Below, one piece after another: positions 23,987 to 34,386 of a DNA stretch of 64,000 bases (positions are counted from its first letter, which is position 1; every line of letters starts with the position of its first letter). The notes below the pieces were generated by a model. It saw only the letters and a list, made by a program, of their open reading frames with translations, made no database searches and had not been told where the DNA came from. The position numbers were made by a program, and so were the translations under genes. Source of the DNA: Falciphora oryzae. Taxonomy: Eukaryota; Ascomycota; Sordariomycetes; Magnaporthales; Magnaporthaceae. The DNA lies in the NCBI GenBank assembly GCA_000733355.1, contig JNVV01000003.1, positions 782,287-846,286 on the forward strand. Direction: 5' to 3'.

Positions 23987-25301
23987 GGCGCCGCCTCCTG
24001 CCAATCGCAACTTAAAGATGTAGTGGCAGTCTCGGGATATGCGGGGAAGTTGGGCGAATGTTTGGTTTCTGCACGCGCTTCGCCGTTTGTTCTTGTTTGC
24101 TCGCCGCCGGCAGGTTCGGAAGTCGAGCAGCCCAGGGGGTAAGTAATCCTTTATTTGGATAGTCGAGGGTTTGTCGGCGGTTGGGCAGCCCCCGGCAAGG
24201 CTGTGAACGGCGCCTGCAGATAAGGCTGGCTTGAAGAGCCCGGCTGCCGTGTATGGTAGGAGCAGGCTCACTTGGAGGTCGTGGGACAAAGCACGGCGGA
24301 AGCACGACGGGCGCACGCCGAGGTAGACGAAGACGCGCCCTAGCTTTGAGGGCCCAGGAAGCGCAAAAACGTGGGGTTAAAACGCCAACACTCCGTAGCC
24401 CGCTGGGCAGGCATGCTTGTCACCCCACTTGGGGGGAATTTGTCAACCTCGCACGCGACGGGCCCCTGCAGCGGGAAGCTTCCAGAACGTCGTCCACGAC
24501 GAGCAGCCCGCGCCAGCGATCTCGACGATAGGGCGGGTTATGTGTCGGGCCCTGTCTCGCGTCACGTCACTTCACGGACTTTTTACACCACCGAGTGTGC
24601 GAGCCCAAGAATCGTGCTACTTGGACGACTTCTAGCCCGGGAACGTGTCAGTCTTCCAATGTGTTATTACAGCCCAATCCTTCGTTAGGTGCTGAGGGTT
24701 GCTCGGTCAGCCGCGCTGTACTAGGTTGGGCACCTGAACATGACTTTCTTTGAGCTTTACATAGACCAGTAGTCATGCCTGAAGAGCTTATCTTGGAGGG
24801 ATTTGCAGTCAGCAGCCTCACCAATGCGCTCGAGGTATTTGCTTCATGATCTTCTGATCCATACTATCTTACCCAAGAGCTCAGCGGCCATGTTATGTCA
24901 CTGGTTTCTCAGGCCCCATTCCCTTGAATTGCGGGATATATCCTGCGAGAGCCCTTCGCTCTTGAGTGCAGGTTAAAGTAATACTGCCCGTCTTATAAAG
25001 ACAAAATTCTCTCTGGAATAGCTGAAATCTTACAGGCAAACTCGGCGGGTCATAGAAGGCAACAGACTAAAAACTTGCGGTGCCTTTTCCGAAGGCTCTG
25101 TCATAGACCCTTTCGTCTTTGGCTGTCTTTCTCGTCGGCTATGCTTCAAAGGCGGGGAATCGAGCAGCATGCAAACGGGGCCAACTATTGCCTTGATAGC
25201 TAGCCACTGCCACAGTGGAAAAATTAACCAACGTTGCAACAATTTTACTTTTTTAATTGTCCTACAGAGCCCTACATAATGACATCAGCGCAAAGGGTAG
25301 A
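23987..25301. other. Gap between U-box and BADH genes
   Basis: Contains the upstream region of the U-box gene (minus strand) and the 3' UTR of the BADH gene. AT-richer DNA runs from about 24700 to 25250. No gene recognised. Confidence 0.55.
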
Positions 25302-26810
25302 CTATATCTTGGCAAATACAGTGGGAACCTTGCCAGCCATCTCGACGAGGGTGCTCTTGTTCTGCACCCAGGCCTCGAGGCCCTTGTGGCCGTTCTCCAC
25401 GCCGATGCCGCTCTGCTTCCAGCCGCCGACGGCCATCTCGGCGGGGGACTCGCCCCAGGTGTTAATCCAGGTGATGCCGGCCTCGAGCCGGGCGACGACC
25501 TGGTGGCACTGGTTGATGTCGCTCCCGAAGACGCCGGCGGCCAGGCCCAGCTCGGTGGCGTTGGCGCGCCGCACGGCCTCGTCGACCGTGTCGTAGGCCA
25601 GGATCGACATGACGGGGCCGAAGATCTCCTCCCTCACGATGCGCATGTCGTCGGTGCAGTCGGTGAAGGCGGTGGGGCGGATCCAGAACCCGGCGCTCAG
25701 GACCTCCGGGACGCCCCCAGGCCTGCCGACGCCGCCGCACAGCAGGCGGGCCTTGTCCACCTCGATGCCATGCTTGACGTAAGCCTCGACCTTGTCCAGG
25801 TGGACGCGGCTGCTCAGGGGCCCGAAGTTGGTGGCCGGGTCGAACAGGTCGCCGGCGCGGACATGGGGGATCCTCTCGAGCACGGCGGCCTCGAACTCGG
25901 CCTTGAGGGCGCGCGGCACGAACACGCGCGTGCCGTTGGTGCAGACCTGGCCCGAGCTGTAGTAGTTGGCCATCATGGCGCCGTCGGCGGCCTGCGCCAC
26001 GTCCGCCCCGGGGAGCACGATCAGCGGGCTCTTGCCGCCGAGCTCCATGGTGACGGAGCGCAGCCCGCCGGCGGCCGCGGCGGCAACCTTGCGGCCCGTG
26101 CTGACCTGGCCCGTGAAGCTGACCTTTGCGATGCCCGGATGGGACGACAGGCGGGCGCCGACGTCGCCGGCGCCGTAGACGACGTTGAAGACGCCGGCGG
26201 GCAGGCCGGCCTCGGCGTAGACGTCGGCGAGGTACTGGGCGTGCAGCGGGGTGAACTCGGACGGCTTGTAGACGAGCGTGTTGCCGGCGGCCAGGCAGGG
26301 GGCCGACTTCCAGAGGGCGATCTGGATGGGGTAGTTCCAGGCACCGATGGCGGCGCACGCGCCCAGCGGCTCCTTGCTAGTGTATACCCAGGCGTCCGGG
26401 CGGATGCGGAGCGACTCGCCGTTGAGGCCCCCGGAGGCGACGAGGTTGGCGTAGTAGGCCAGGACGTCGGCCCCGGTGACGACGTCGACGGCCGAGGTCT
26501 CGGAGTAGGGCTTGCCGGTGTCGAGGGTCTCGACGCGGGCGAGCTCGTCGTTGCGGGCGCGCAGGATGGCTACGGCGCGCTGGAGGATCTGGGCGCGCTC
26601 GGCCGGCGGCGTGCGGGACCAGGCCGGGAAGGCATCTTGGGCGGCAGCCACGGCGGCGTCGACGGCGGCGAGCGACGAGGTGTGGACGGTGCACAGGGGC
26701 TGGGCCGTGGATGGGTCAACGGTGGTGAAGGTGCCGGGGCTGTCCGACGACGGCTGGACCTTGCCGCCGTAGAAGGCGTGGCGGTCCTTTTCGGGAGCGC
26801 TCTGCGCCAT
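25302..26810 (-). CDS. Betaine aldehyde dehydrogenase (ALDH superfamily)
   Basis: NAD-dependent oxidation of betaine aldehyde to glycine betaine, the second step of the choline-to-betaine route. Single exon, 502 residues, the normal length. ALDH landmarks are all present: AWNYP with Asn159, YKPSE (181-185), the nucleotide-fold segment [10 protein letters not shown] (231-240), MELGGKSP with general base Glu256, GQVCTNGTR with nucleophile Cys290, and EIFGPV near the C-terminal third. The Cys-Thr-Asn-Gly context and overall similarity suit BADH rather than other ALDHs. The assignment is strengthened by the divergently transcribed choline oxidase 1.4 kb away. The protein ends in AKI, a variant PTS1, so peroxisomal import is possible. 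The long plus-strand ORF opposite it is a GC-codon shadow. Substrate choice remains an inference from family and context. Confidence 0.9.
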   Translation of the reverse strand: MAQSAPEKDRHAFYGGKVQPSSDSPGTFTTVDPSTAQPLCTVHTSSLAAVDAAVAAAQDAFPAWSRTPPAERAQILQRAVAILRARNDELARVETLDTGKPYSETSAVDVVTGADVLAYYANLVASGGLNGESLRIRPDAWVYTSKEPLGACAAIGAWNYPIQIALWKSAPCLAAGNTLVYKPSEFTPLHAQYLADVYAEAGLPAGVFNVVYGAGDVGARLSSHPGIAKVSFTGQVSTGRKVAAAAAGGLRSVTMELGGKSPLIVLPGADVAQAADGAMMANYYSSGQVCTNGTRVFVPRALKAEFEAAVLERIPHVRAGDLFDPATNFGPLSSRVHLDKVEAYVKHGIEVDKARLLCGGVGRPGGVPEVLSAGFWIRPTAFTDCTDDMRIVREEIFGPVMSILAYDTVDEAVRRANATELGLAAGVFGSDINQCHQVVARLEAGITWINTWGESPAEMAVGGWKQSGIGVENGHKGLEAWVQNKSTLVEMAGKVPTVFAKI

Positions 26811-28216
26811 GTTCTGCGGAGGGAGGGGTCAGGTCGGGTCGGTCCTGGGAGGGCGTCACAGGGAGGCTGGGGCGCAGGTTTATGCGAGCCGTGCTGACTG
26901 CTGCTGGGCCTGGTGGCAAGTCTGTCGCTGGCGGCACAGCACCGGCTCAAGCGGAATCTTTTTCTTGTTCCCCTTTCTCCCACAGCGGTAAAAGAATCCG
27001 ATCAGAAGGCCGACGACCCCTGCGCATGCCTTTGCCACGTCGGGACCGTTACGTAAAGGCGTGTTAGTGATGAACTGCATCATCATGGGGCCTGACCAGG
27101 GATGCCGGCCCACAGGCCCCGACGCTCGGGCATGGCCCAACCTCGAGACGGGGCGGTGACGACATTGAGGAGGACTCAAGGTGGAGGAACGATCGAAGCA
27201 TCAGCGAAGTGTTTGCGCCCCGCCTCGTACGCAGACAAGACGTCTCTCTCGGCCTAATAGGAGATACTGTGGTATAGAATCTAGCGTTGCGAGATCCGTC
27301 GCAGCCAGGAACTTGGCCAGCTTGGCAGATGTGGGACGGTGGGAAAAAAAAATCGAGGATGGGTGTGGCTGCTCGGGGCAAGCCGAAGGGAGAAGAAAGA
27401 TGTGCAGAGATAAGCGTTCAAAAGGCCGAAACCGGCCGGGTATGTGCTGCCCTGCCCCGTGCGGCTTTCGGGGTTGTCAAAATAAATCTGCTAGTTCTGC
27501 TAGTTCGCTCAAGCACGGCATAGCACGGCTGAAGAAGCCGCCTACCAACAGAGCCCAGGATCAAATGCAGACCGCACCAGCAAGAAAGCCCCCGACTCTT
27601 CAGCACATGCGACCAGCATGTCAGCCCTGTCTACCAACTACTAACCGACCACACACGACAAAGGAATCATCCGTAAAGTGGAGCAGAAACGTGGGCAGGG
27701 ATGCGACTCGGTTCAGTGCATGCACCTGCCCCATCGAGGCCTTCCTGGTGCGGAGTTGGACCCGCCACGCCGTCTCACCGATCACAGAGCATCCCGAATC
27801 TTAGCCCTTCCCAACTGTGCCAACCTCGTGGAGTGCAGATAGGAACCCTTGGGCTGCAGCGGCGAGCTTACGCCGACCAATAATGCGTATCTCCTCCGGT
27901 TAGCCGGTCTTGCTCCGACTGCTCTGCTGCCGATGGATGCGGGAAGCACTCCTCGGCCTTGGCATCATGGGGCTGCTTTCTTCGTCTTTTCTTCATCCTC
28001 TGATTTATTTTTTTCTCTTTTTATTTTACTTTATTTTCTTTCCATCTTCCTATTCTGTCACTTTTCACGGCTTCTAGACAGACGCTTGGCTGTTGCTCTT
28101 CTTGGTTCATGTCGAGCACCTACACTCTTGCTTTGCCACTTACCCTCGATAGCTAACGTAAAGGAAGCTGGCTGAACCGCTTATCCACACCACTAGCGCC
28201 AGCATCATCAGGCATC
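26811..28216. promoter_or_regulatory. Shared intergenic region of the divergent BADH / choline oxidase pair
   Basis: The 1,406 bp between the two start codons must carry both promoters. About 200 bp before the choline oxidase ATG (28003-28043) is a T-rich pyrimidine tract, common just upstream of fungal transcription starts. No supportable ORF lies between the genes. Co-regulation by choline or osmotic stress is plausible, but no specific operator was identified. Confidence 0.6.
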
Positions 28217-29881
28217 ATGACGACCACCTACATCCCCGAGTCCGCCCGTGACCGCTTTGACTATGTCATCGTGGGCGGCGGCACTGCCGGATGCATCATC
28301 GCGTCGCGGCTGGCCGAGTACCTGCCCGAGAAGAAGATCCTGGTGATCGAGGGCGGCCCCAGCGACTTCATGGACGACCGCGTCCTCAAGCTGGACCAGT
28401 GGCTGGCGCTGCTGGGCGGCGAGCTCGACTACGACTACCCTACCACAGAGCAGCCCATGGGCAACTCTCATATCCGCCACTCACGCGCAAAGGTCCTGGG
28501 CGGCTGCTCCTCCCACAACACTCTTATCTCCTTCCGCCCCTTCGAGTACGACATGAAGATCTGGGAGTCCTTCGGCGTCCGCGGCTGGGACTTTGCCACG
28601 CTGATGCGCCTTATGGGCAAGCTACGCAACTCAGTCCAGCCCGTCCATGCCCGACATCGCAACCAGCTGTGCCAGGATTGGGTGAAGGCCTGCAGCAGCG
28701 CCCTCGATATCCCGATCATCGACAACTTCAACAAGGACATCGCCGAGACGGGCGCCCTCACCCAGGGTGTTGGCTTCTTCAACGTCAGCTATAACCCAGA
28801 CGACGGCCGCCGCTCTAGCGCCTCGGTCGCCTACATCCACCCCATCCTGCGCGGTGAGGAGGAGAGGCCGAACCTGACTATCCTGACCAACGCCTGGGTC
28901 GACCGCGTCAACGTGGTCGGCGACGCCGTCACGGGCGTCAACCTGACCCTGCGCGACGGCAGCAAGCGCGTCGTCGAGCCCCGCGCCGAGACCATCCTGT
29001 GCGCCGGCGCCGTCGACACCCCGCGCCTTCTGCTGCTCTCGGGCCTGGGCCCCAAGGACCAGCTCAGCGGCCTTGGCATCCCCGTCGTGCGCGACATGCC
29101 CGGCGTGGGCGAGAACCTGGTCGACCACCCGGAGTCTATCATCATGTGGGAGCTCAACAGGCCCGTGCCCAAGAACCAGACCACCATGGACTCGGACGCG
29201 GGCATCTTCCTGCGCCGCGAGGCCCCCGACGCCGCTGCCCGCAGCGGCGCCACCCCGACCAACCCGCGCGCCCTGCCCGACGGCGGCGTGGCCGACGTCA
29301 TGATGCATTGTTACCAGATCCCATTCGCCCTCAACACGGCACGCCTGGGCTGCGACGTGCCCGCCGACGGCTACGCTTTCTGCATGACCCCCAACATCCC
29401 CCGCCCCCGGTCCCGCGGCCGCCTGTACCTGACGTCGGCCGACCCCAAGGTCAAGCCCGCACTCGACTTCCGCTACTTCACCGACCCGGAGGGCTACGAC
29501 GCCGCCACGCTTGTCTACGGCATCCGCGCCGCCCGCAAGGTGGCCCAGCAGCAGCCCTTCAAGGACTGGATCAAGCGCGAGGTGGCACCTGGCCCCTCAG
29601 TCCAGACGGACGAGGGGATCAGCGAGTACGCGCGCCGCGCCGCCCACACCGTCTACCACCCGTCGGGCACCACGCGCATGGGCGACGTCGAGTCGGACCC
29701 GCTCGCCGTCGTCGACTCGCGCCTCAGGCTGCGGGGCTTGCGCGGCGTCCGCGTCGCCGACGCCGGCGTCTTCCCAACCATCACCTCCATCAACCCCATG
29801 CTGACCGTCATGGGCATCGCCGAGCGCTGCGCCGAGATGGTGGCTGAGGACGCGGGCGTGAAGCTGTCGGCCAAGCTTTGA
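28217..29881 (+). CDS. Choline oxidase (GMC flavoprotein oxidoreductase)
   Basis: Oxidises choline to betaine aldehyde, and on to betaine, with O2, releasing H2O2. Single exon, 554 residues. The FAD-binding VIVGGGTAGC lies at residues 17-26. GGCSSHN at 95-101 places His100 where Arthrobacter choline oxidase His99 forms the covalent FAD link. The next-but-one residue, homologous to catalytic Ser101, is Thr102. MMHCYQIPF matches the His351 region, HTVYHPSGT supplies His481 (catalytic His466), and SINPMLTVM supplies Asn526 (Asn510). Similarity to the Arthrobacter enzyme runs end to end (RSRGR, RYFTDPEG). The C-terminal tripeptide AKL is a peroxisomal PTS1 type, sensible for an H2O2-producing enzyme. 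ATG 28217 follows a clean leader. The divergent BADH completes the pathway. Confidence 0.94.
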   Translation: MTTTYIPESARDRFDYVIVGGGTAGCIIASRLAEYLPEKKILVIEGGPSDFMDDRVLKLDQWLALLGGELDYDYPTTEQPMGNSHIRHSRAKVLGGCSSHNTLISFRPFEYDMKIWESFGVRGWDFATLMRLMGKLRNSVQPVHARHRNQLCQDWVKACSSALDIPIIDNFNKDIAETGALTQGVGFFNVSYNPDDGRRSSASVAYIHPILRGEEERPNLTILTNAWVDRVNVVGDAVTGVNLTLRDGSKRVVEPRAETILCAGAVDTPRLLLLSGLGPKDQLSGLGIPVVRDMPGVGENLVDHPESIIMWELNRPVPKNQTTMDSDAGIFLRREAPDAAARSGATPTNPRALPDGGVADVMMHCYQIPFALNTARLGCDVPADGYAFCMTPNIPRPRSRGRLYLTSADPKVKPALDFRYFTDPEGYDAATLVYGIRAARKVAQQQPFKDWIKREVAPGPSVQTDEGISEYARRAAHTVYHPSGTTRMGDVESDPLAVVDSRLRLRGLRGVRVADAGVFPTITSINPMLTVMGIAERCAEMVAEDAGVKLSAKL

Positions 29882-30664
29882 GCTGCACAAACGTGTGTCG
29901 GGAAAGGATATTATGGGGGACGGTAGGACCGGTAAGGCGGACTGGGTTCGTAGGCGTGCTGTGGTGCCCAACATGATGCATCATGACCGAAGAATGTTGT
30001 GATATTGGGGTGATGTATCATGTTTGAACGTGACGATGCCTTGTTATTCATTCGTTTTCTCATGTTTCTTGTCTTTGTGGCATTTCTTAGGAGTGTCGAT
30101 TTGTAGATACCCTATCATCCTGGCGCTTCAACTTGGGCTTGAGCGAACCCGAAAGGATACGAAACGTTGTGTTTAGGAATGCGAAATCTGGGTTGGGCAT
30201 GCAAAGGTCATTTTTATCACGAATAGTTGCGTCGAAGAGGCCTCGGGTGGTGGTCACCTACACATGTCGAGGGTATTAGGCTTGGTGACCCCCTACTTGC
30301 AAAGCTGGTCCTGGACAACCCAAGTTGAGAACAGATTGGGCAAGAGACTTAGTGTCGTTTCTTCTGCAATCCCGGCCAATATAAATAATGCCATTACATC
30401 GATCTCACGCTCGTCCGTCTTCCAGACAGCGGCTCCTACTTGACCACTCAGCAAATCTACTGGATAAGCCTCTGGCGTTGGAATCCCCCACAAATTTGCC
30501 TTAAAAAACGAAACGCAAATAACGGATATCCGCATCCCGTCTCGTGTCTCCAAGAAATAGCTACCTATAGTACCCTTTCCGGTGTTATCTCTTTTCATCC
30601 ACTTTGTCTCGGTATGCTTACAGCCCCCTTTTGATGCTGCCAAGTCACAGTGTCAAAGTCGCCC
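29882..30664. other. Gap between choline oxidase and small secreted protein
   Basis: 3' regions of two convergent genes. Nothing else supportable; short ORFs only. Confidence 0.6.
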
Positions 30665-30943
30665 TCATGGCCGCCCACCCGAGGCGTCTCTGCACACGCA
30701 GGCCGAGCACGACGCACTCAGCTGGTTCCAGAGCTCGCCGTTGACGGTGCAGTAGAAGAGCCGGTTGTCGGGCGTGCAGTAGTCCTGGACGTCGCGCGGG
30801 CACCGGATGTTCCACATCGGGGGAGGGGCCTGGAGCACGTCCCCTGCGGCCTCTTGCGCCGGCACCACTCCGGGCAGCGGGGACGCCGCGGAGAGAGCGG
30901 GAAGAAGCGCCAGCAGCACGCCGCCGAGGATGGTTTGCGTCAT
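30665..30943 (-). CDS. Small secreted six-cysteine protein
   Basis: Predicted secreted protein of 92 residues, not assigned to a family. The longer frame has an earlier in-frame ATG, but the one at 30943 begins an ideal signal peptide (MTQTILGGVLLALLPALSA), so I chose it. The mature part has six cysteines at residues 48, 56, 65, 79, 82 and 84, enough for three disulfides. The middle is aromatic-rich (DNRLFYCTVNGELWNQL), and there is no other domain. Proteins of this shape in filamentous fungi are often extracellular or candidate effectors, but nothing here proves a role. A long gene-free region lies upstream, so the promoter may be large. Confidence 0.68.
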   Translation of the reverse strand: MTQTILGGVLLALLPALSAASPLPGVVPAQEAAGDVLQAPPPMWNIRCPRDVQDYCTPDNRLFYCTVNGELWNQLSASCSACVCRDASGGRP

Positions 30944-33900
30944 GGTGGTCTGGTGGTCGTGACGGAGCTGGTTAGTTGGAACATGGAGAGATGCTTTAGG
31001 GGTAAGGGGTGGCATGGAAAAACGGAAAAATACTGACCTTCATGTTGTAATGGTTGTTGGCTGAGACTGGGAGGCTCTGCTTTATGGTTGTATGCCTTCT
31101 GACAACAGAGGATTGTCTACGTGGGATGCCACGTCGTGGTGCCGAGGGGTGTGTAATGTTCGCCAGGGGCGCTTTGAGTGGCCTGCAGACTGATGATGCG
31201 GCTGCACCAAGAATAGTAGTGAATGGGGCTGACGATCGGTGGAGCCCAGTAACCGGGCGCTCGGTACGCTCTTTGTGAGCCTTTGTTGGGTGCCGGTATT
31301 CGGATGTGTCAAGGGGGTGGCAGGCTGGTAATCCTCGCCCACTGCAGTAGACGATCCTTTTTGGCCAGAAGAGGTCGATGGTCGACTCGGCCGTGATGTG
31401 TGTCGTCTCGTGGGAGGGAACAGCTCTCCTTCTTATAATAATGACAACGGTTCGAGGGTTGCTATTTGCGGTGGCCTTGTCGTTTGGTGTGGAGCACTAG
31501 GCTGGATCGAGTCGGTCGAACGTATCTGGATAGGGAGCTTATCACAGGGACTTGGTCAAGACGGTGATGGGATGATAGGTGCCGATGCTGGCCGTTCGAG
31601 CTTGGGGCTGGCCTTGGTCATAATAGGAGGAGGGTGACATCCGTATTCACGAGGGCGGCGAGAGAGAGGCTGCCAAGTAGGGGAGGGCGAGCCTGGACTT
31701 TGCCGCTTTGGGATACCGCGGTTCTGACTTTCTCGGCTTCCCGGAGTTCCCGGCTTGTCAAATATCCACAATGGGATGGTGAAGCTGTGGGTGAAGGACC
31801 AAACGAAGGCTAGATGGAAGCGGCCCAGACTGGGGGTGGCGAGCTGTGGGGTGTATGAACCGGGCGAAGCAGCTGCAGGGCAGACGCAGAAGACTGAAGG
31901 AAGTATTTGAAGGTTCGGAGGGAGGGATGGGGCAGATGCTACGTTGTGATATTGCCCTCCAGCCCTGAGGCAAGGAGCCGGCAGAAGATGGTGGACCTCG
32001 GCGTGGAATGGCTTCAGAATTTCCGGCCGGGCGTTGGCCAGCTAGGCCCGGCTTGGACGCCGAGCGGACCGGTGCTTTAATTGGTACGGCGTCAAGGTGT
32101 GGAGGGAGAAACGGTCAAAAAAAGAAATCCAAGATTGTTGAAGCTGTAGCGGACCGAACAGGGTCACCCCACACACTGTTTTGGGCGAGAAAACGCGCCG
32201 CGGGCTTGGCTGCGGGGACGGGAACAGTGGATGGCCCGGCAGATTACAGGGGAGATAGGCCAAAATACTGAGACACAAATGGAGGCGCTGTCTCGGAAGA
32301 TATTCTCTTCACCGTTCCTGAACGACAGAGAAAAGGCGCCCTGTATGCTCCGGTTCTTGTCGAGCTATCCGTTTGTGAGGATAAGCATCCATTAATTCCA
32401 CGGTAAAGTGTTCCATCGCGGCGGTGAAATAATCACATCCCCCAGGAAGGTGGCAAGCTCAACCGCACACGCACGTCACTCTGCGGCAGTACGATATGCG
32501 ACCCACGGCCCGCCGCTGAGATTGGGATGCAGCACACCTGCAGCGGCTTAGGATCCAGCATATTCTACCCACGGGCATCACGCTGGCTTCGTGAACGGGG
32601 AGGTGCCGGCCTCACGGGCCACGGGCCAGGGCAATCAATTTAGACTAGGTTGCAACAAACCCGAAGGGATATCGGGCTTGCGGGATACTGGTTTCTAAAT
32701 ATAACAGTGATTCCCTGCTCAAGGGTGCGTTGCGTCCTCTCACATGTGCCCTCAAGATATCTCGAGCAAGGTGGTCGGGTGTTCCAATTCGTCAATACCC
32801 AACTGCACTCCCGCCTTGTTCACTAGCACCGGGCATTGCTATTGGAAAATACCGAGTGGCGCCAGTAGCCTTGTATGTGCATATCAGATGCCTATTGACC
32901 TTGACCCCTTCTGGCAATTTCGTTCAATGCCGTTCCGTTCGGCCAAGAACGGACACCTTTGCGCTCTCACGCATGCCCGAAGAGAAACGCGCATTTAAAC
33001 GGGCAGCCTCAGAACATTAATTAAACGCCAATTTAGCCACATATTAATTGGCCCCTCCGTTACCTCATCCCCTCACCCGTGCCTGGAATTCCCCGACTTT
33101 GGTAACGGGCCACCGGCGGTCGAGGTTCGCTGCCCGAATCAGAGTAACGGTAGCATCACCAAGCCCCGTCCTCTGCTGCAAGGAGGCAGCCAGACGTATC
33201 AAGTTATCTTCGGTGATTTCTGCCAAAAATCGGCGATTACAAAAGTCTCCTTGGGTTATGAAGTTGCTTATGTGACTCGGTTTTGCGAAGCTAACACTAA
33301 ATCGTCATGTGTAGCTATTTTCTAGCTCAGATATTTCACCTAACGGTATCCTGTCAGTTGGCTTTTGTAGTTAAAAAGACATTTTAAGCTCCTACTGGTC
33401 ATATCCGTACTGACGCTCAAGGCAACAAACTCTCAGGTTGATTTCTCCACACATTATTGACCGAAATCATATACCTAAGGTTAGGTTTACCCTGGAGTGC
33501 TTGTGGTTATCTCAGGTTTTATGCCGAGAGAAAGCGCAATCGGGATCCTATGTCTGAAGATGGGCTCGTAATAACTCTAAAGCCTATCATGTGGCAAGTT
33601 GCAATGAGGGATGTATTCTGTGATTATTAGGTCATGTTCAACTAGTCTCAATGTGTGCCAAAGGCGGGTATACCAGTTTCCGTTAGACAACAACCAGAAA
33701 AAAAGAAAGCCTATTCGAAGGACGAAATAGACCCGGAAGATTTGCGTTTCCCTGCTAGTCCTTGCCCAATGAGGTAAGAATGTCTTGATAAGAAACCAGC
33801 AACCAACTACAAAATCTTCAACGAAAAACGAAGCAAAAAAGAGCCCAGAAAAAAAAAAGATAATGACTGAGAGCCCGAGCTCGGTTATGAAGTAGGGTTG

Positions 33901-33957
33901 ACGAATATAATGGAGCCCCAGCTCCCTTCCCGGCTTCAGGTTTGGGCCTGAGATCTC
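30944..33957. other. 3.0-kb gap with no gene recognised
   Basis: No ORF above about 96 codons looks real. From roughly 33000 to 33900 the DNA becomes AT-rich with short T and A runs, unlike the GC-rich flanks. That could be an old RIP-mutated repeat remnant or simply 3' sequence. No terminal repeats were seen. Confidence 0.5.
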
Positions 33958-34386
33958 TCAGGTTGTCTTCTTAGCCTGGGTGATGGGCTTGGGCTGTCCT
34001 CCCTGCACGACAAAGCGCTGGTACGCGACGAGGCCAGCGGCGAGGATGCCGAAAAGAACAAGGTTTCCTGCGAAGACGTGTCCATGGTCTGTCAGCTACC
34101 AGAGTTCCCACACACTTATTTGTGGACAAGAGTGGGAGGCCGGTAGGTTGCCTGGAAGGAAAGGGACTGTTTGGAGATGCTCACCTGCGACGAACTTGCC
34201 CAGGCCGCCGACCATCTCGGCAAGTCCCTTGAAGGTGCCGGTGACGAGATCGACAAAGGACGTGAGGAAGTGGACGATCATGGTGAGGAAGCCCGTGACG
34301 ACGTTGGAGATGGTGCTGAAGACGCCGGCAAACAGGTTGCCGAAGCTCTTGAGGAGGTCCTCGATGGCGGCGAAGAAGTGCGACAT
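33958..34386 (-). CDS. 103-residue amphipathic/hydrophobic membrane protein, function unknown
   Basis: Two exons on the minus strand, 34386-34185 and 34067-33958, separated by a 117-bp intron with a GTGAGC donor, a GCTGAC branch point and a CGCAG acceptor. Splicing joins GKFVA to GNLVLFGILAAG. The first roughly 65 residues alternate large hydrophobics with Gly/Ser/Thr (LFAGVFSTISNVVTGFLTMI), an amphipathic helical pattern. Residues about 66-86 form a conventional membrane helix, and the tail is Lys/Pro-rich (PKPITQAKKTT). Similar small hypothetical proteins occur across ascomycetes, but I know no function. It may bind a membrane or lipid surface. An earlier AG two bases after the branch point was rejected as too close. 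Confidence 0.72.

Noticed and set aside
25257..26897. 546-codon plus-strand ORF opposite the BADH gene
   Set aside because: Composition shadow of a GC-rich codon set. It has Gly/Ala/Val-rich nonsense without domains, while the minus strand encodes an intact aldehyde dehydrogenase.
34068..34110. Earlier acceptor (CTGACAG) in the intron of the 34-kb small gene
   Set aside because: The AG follows the branch-point A by only two bases, too close for splicing. The later CGCAG gives the smoother KFVAGNLVLFG junction.
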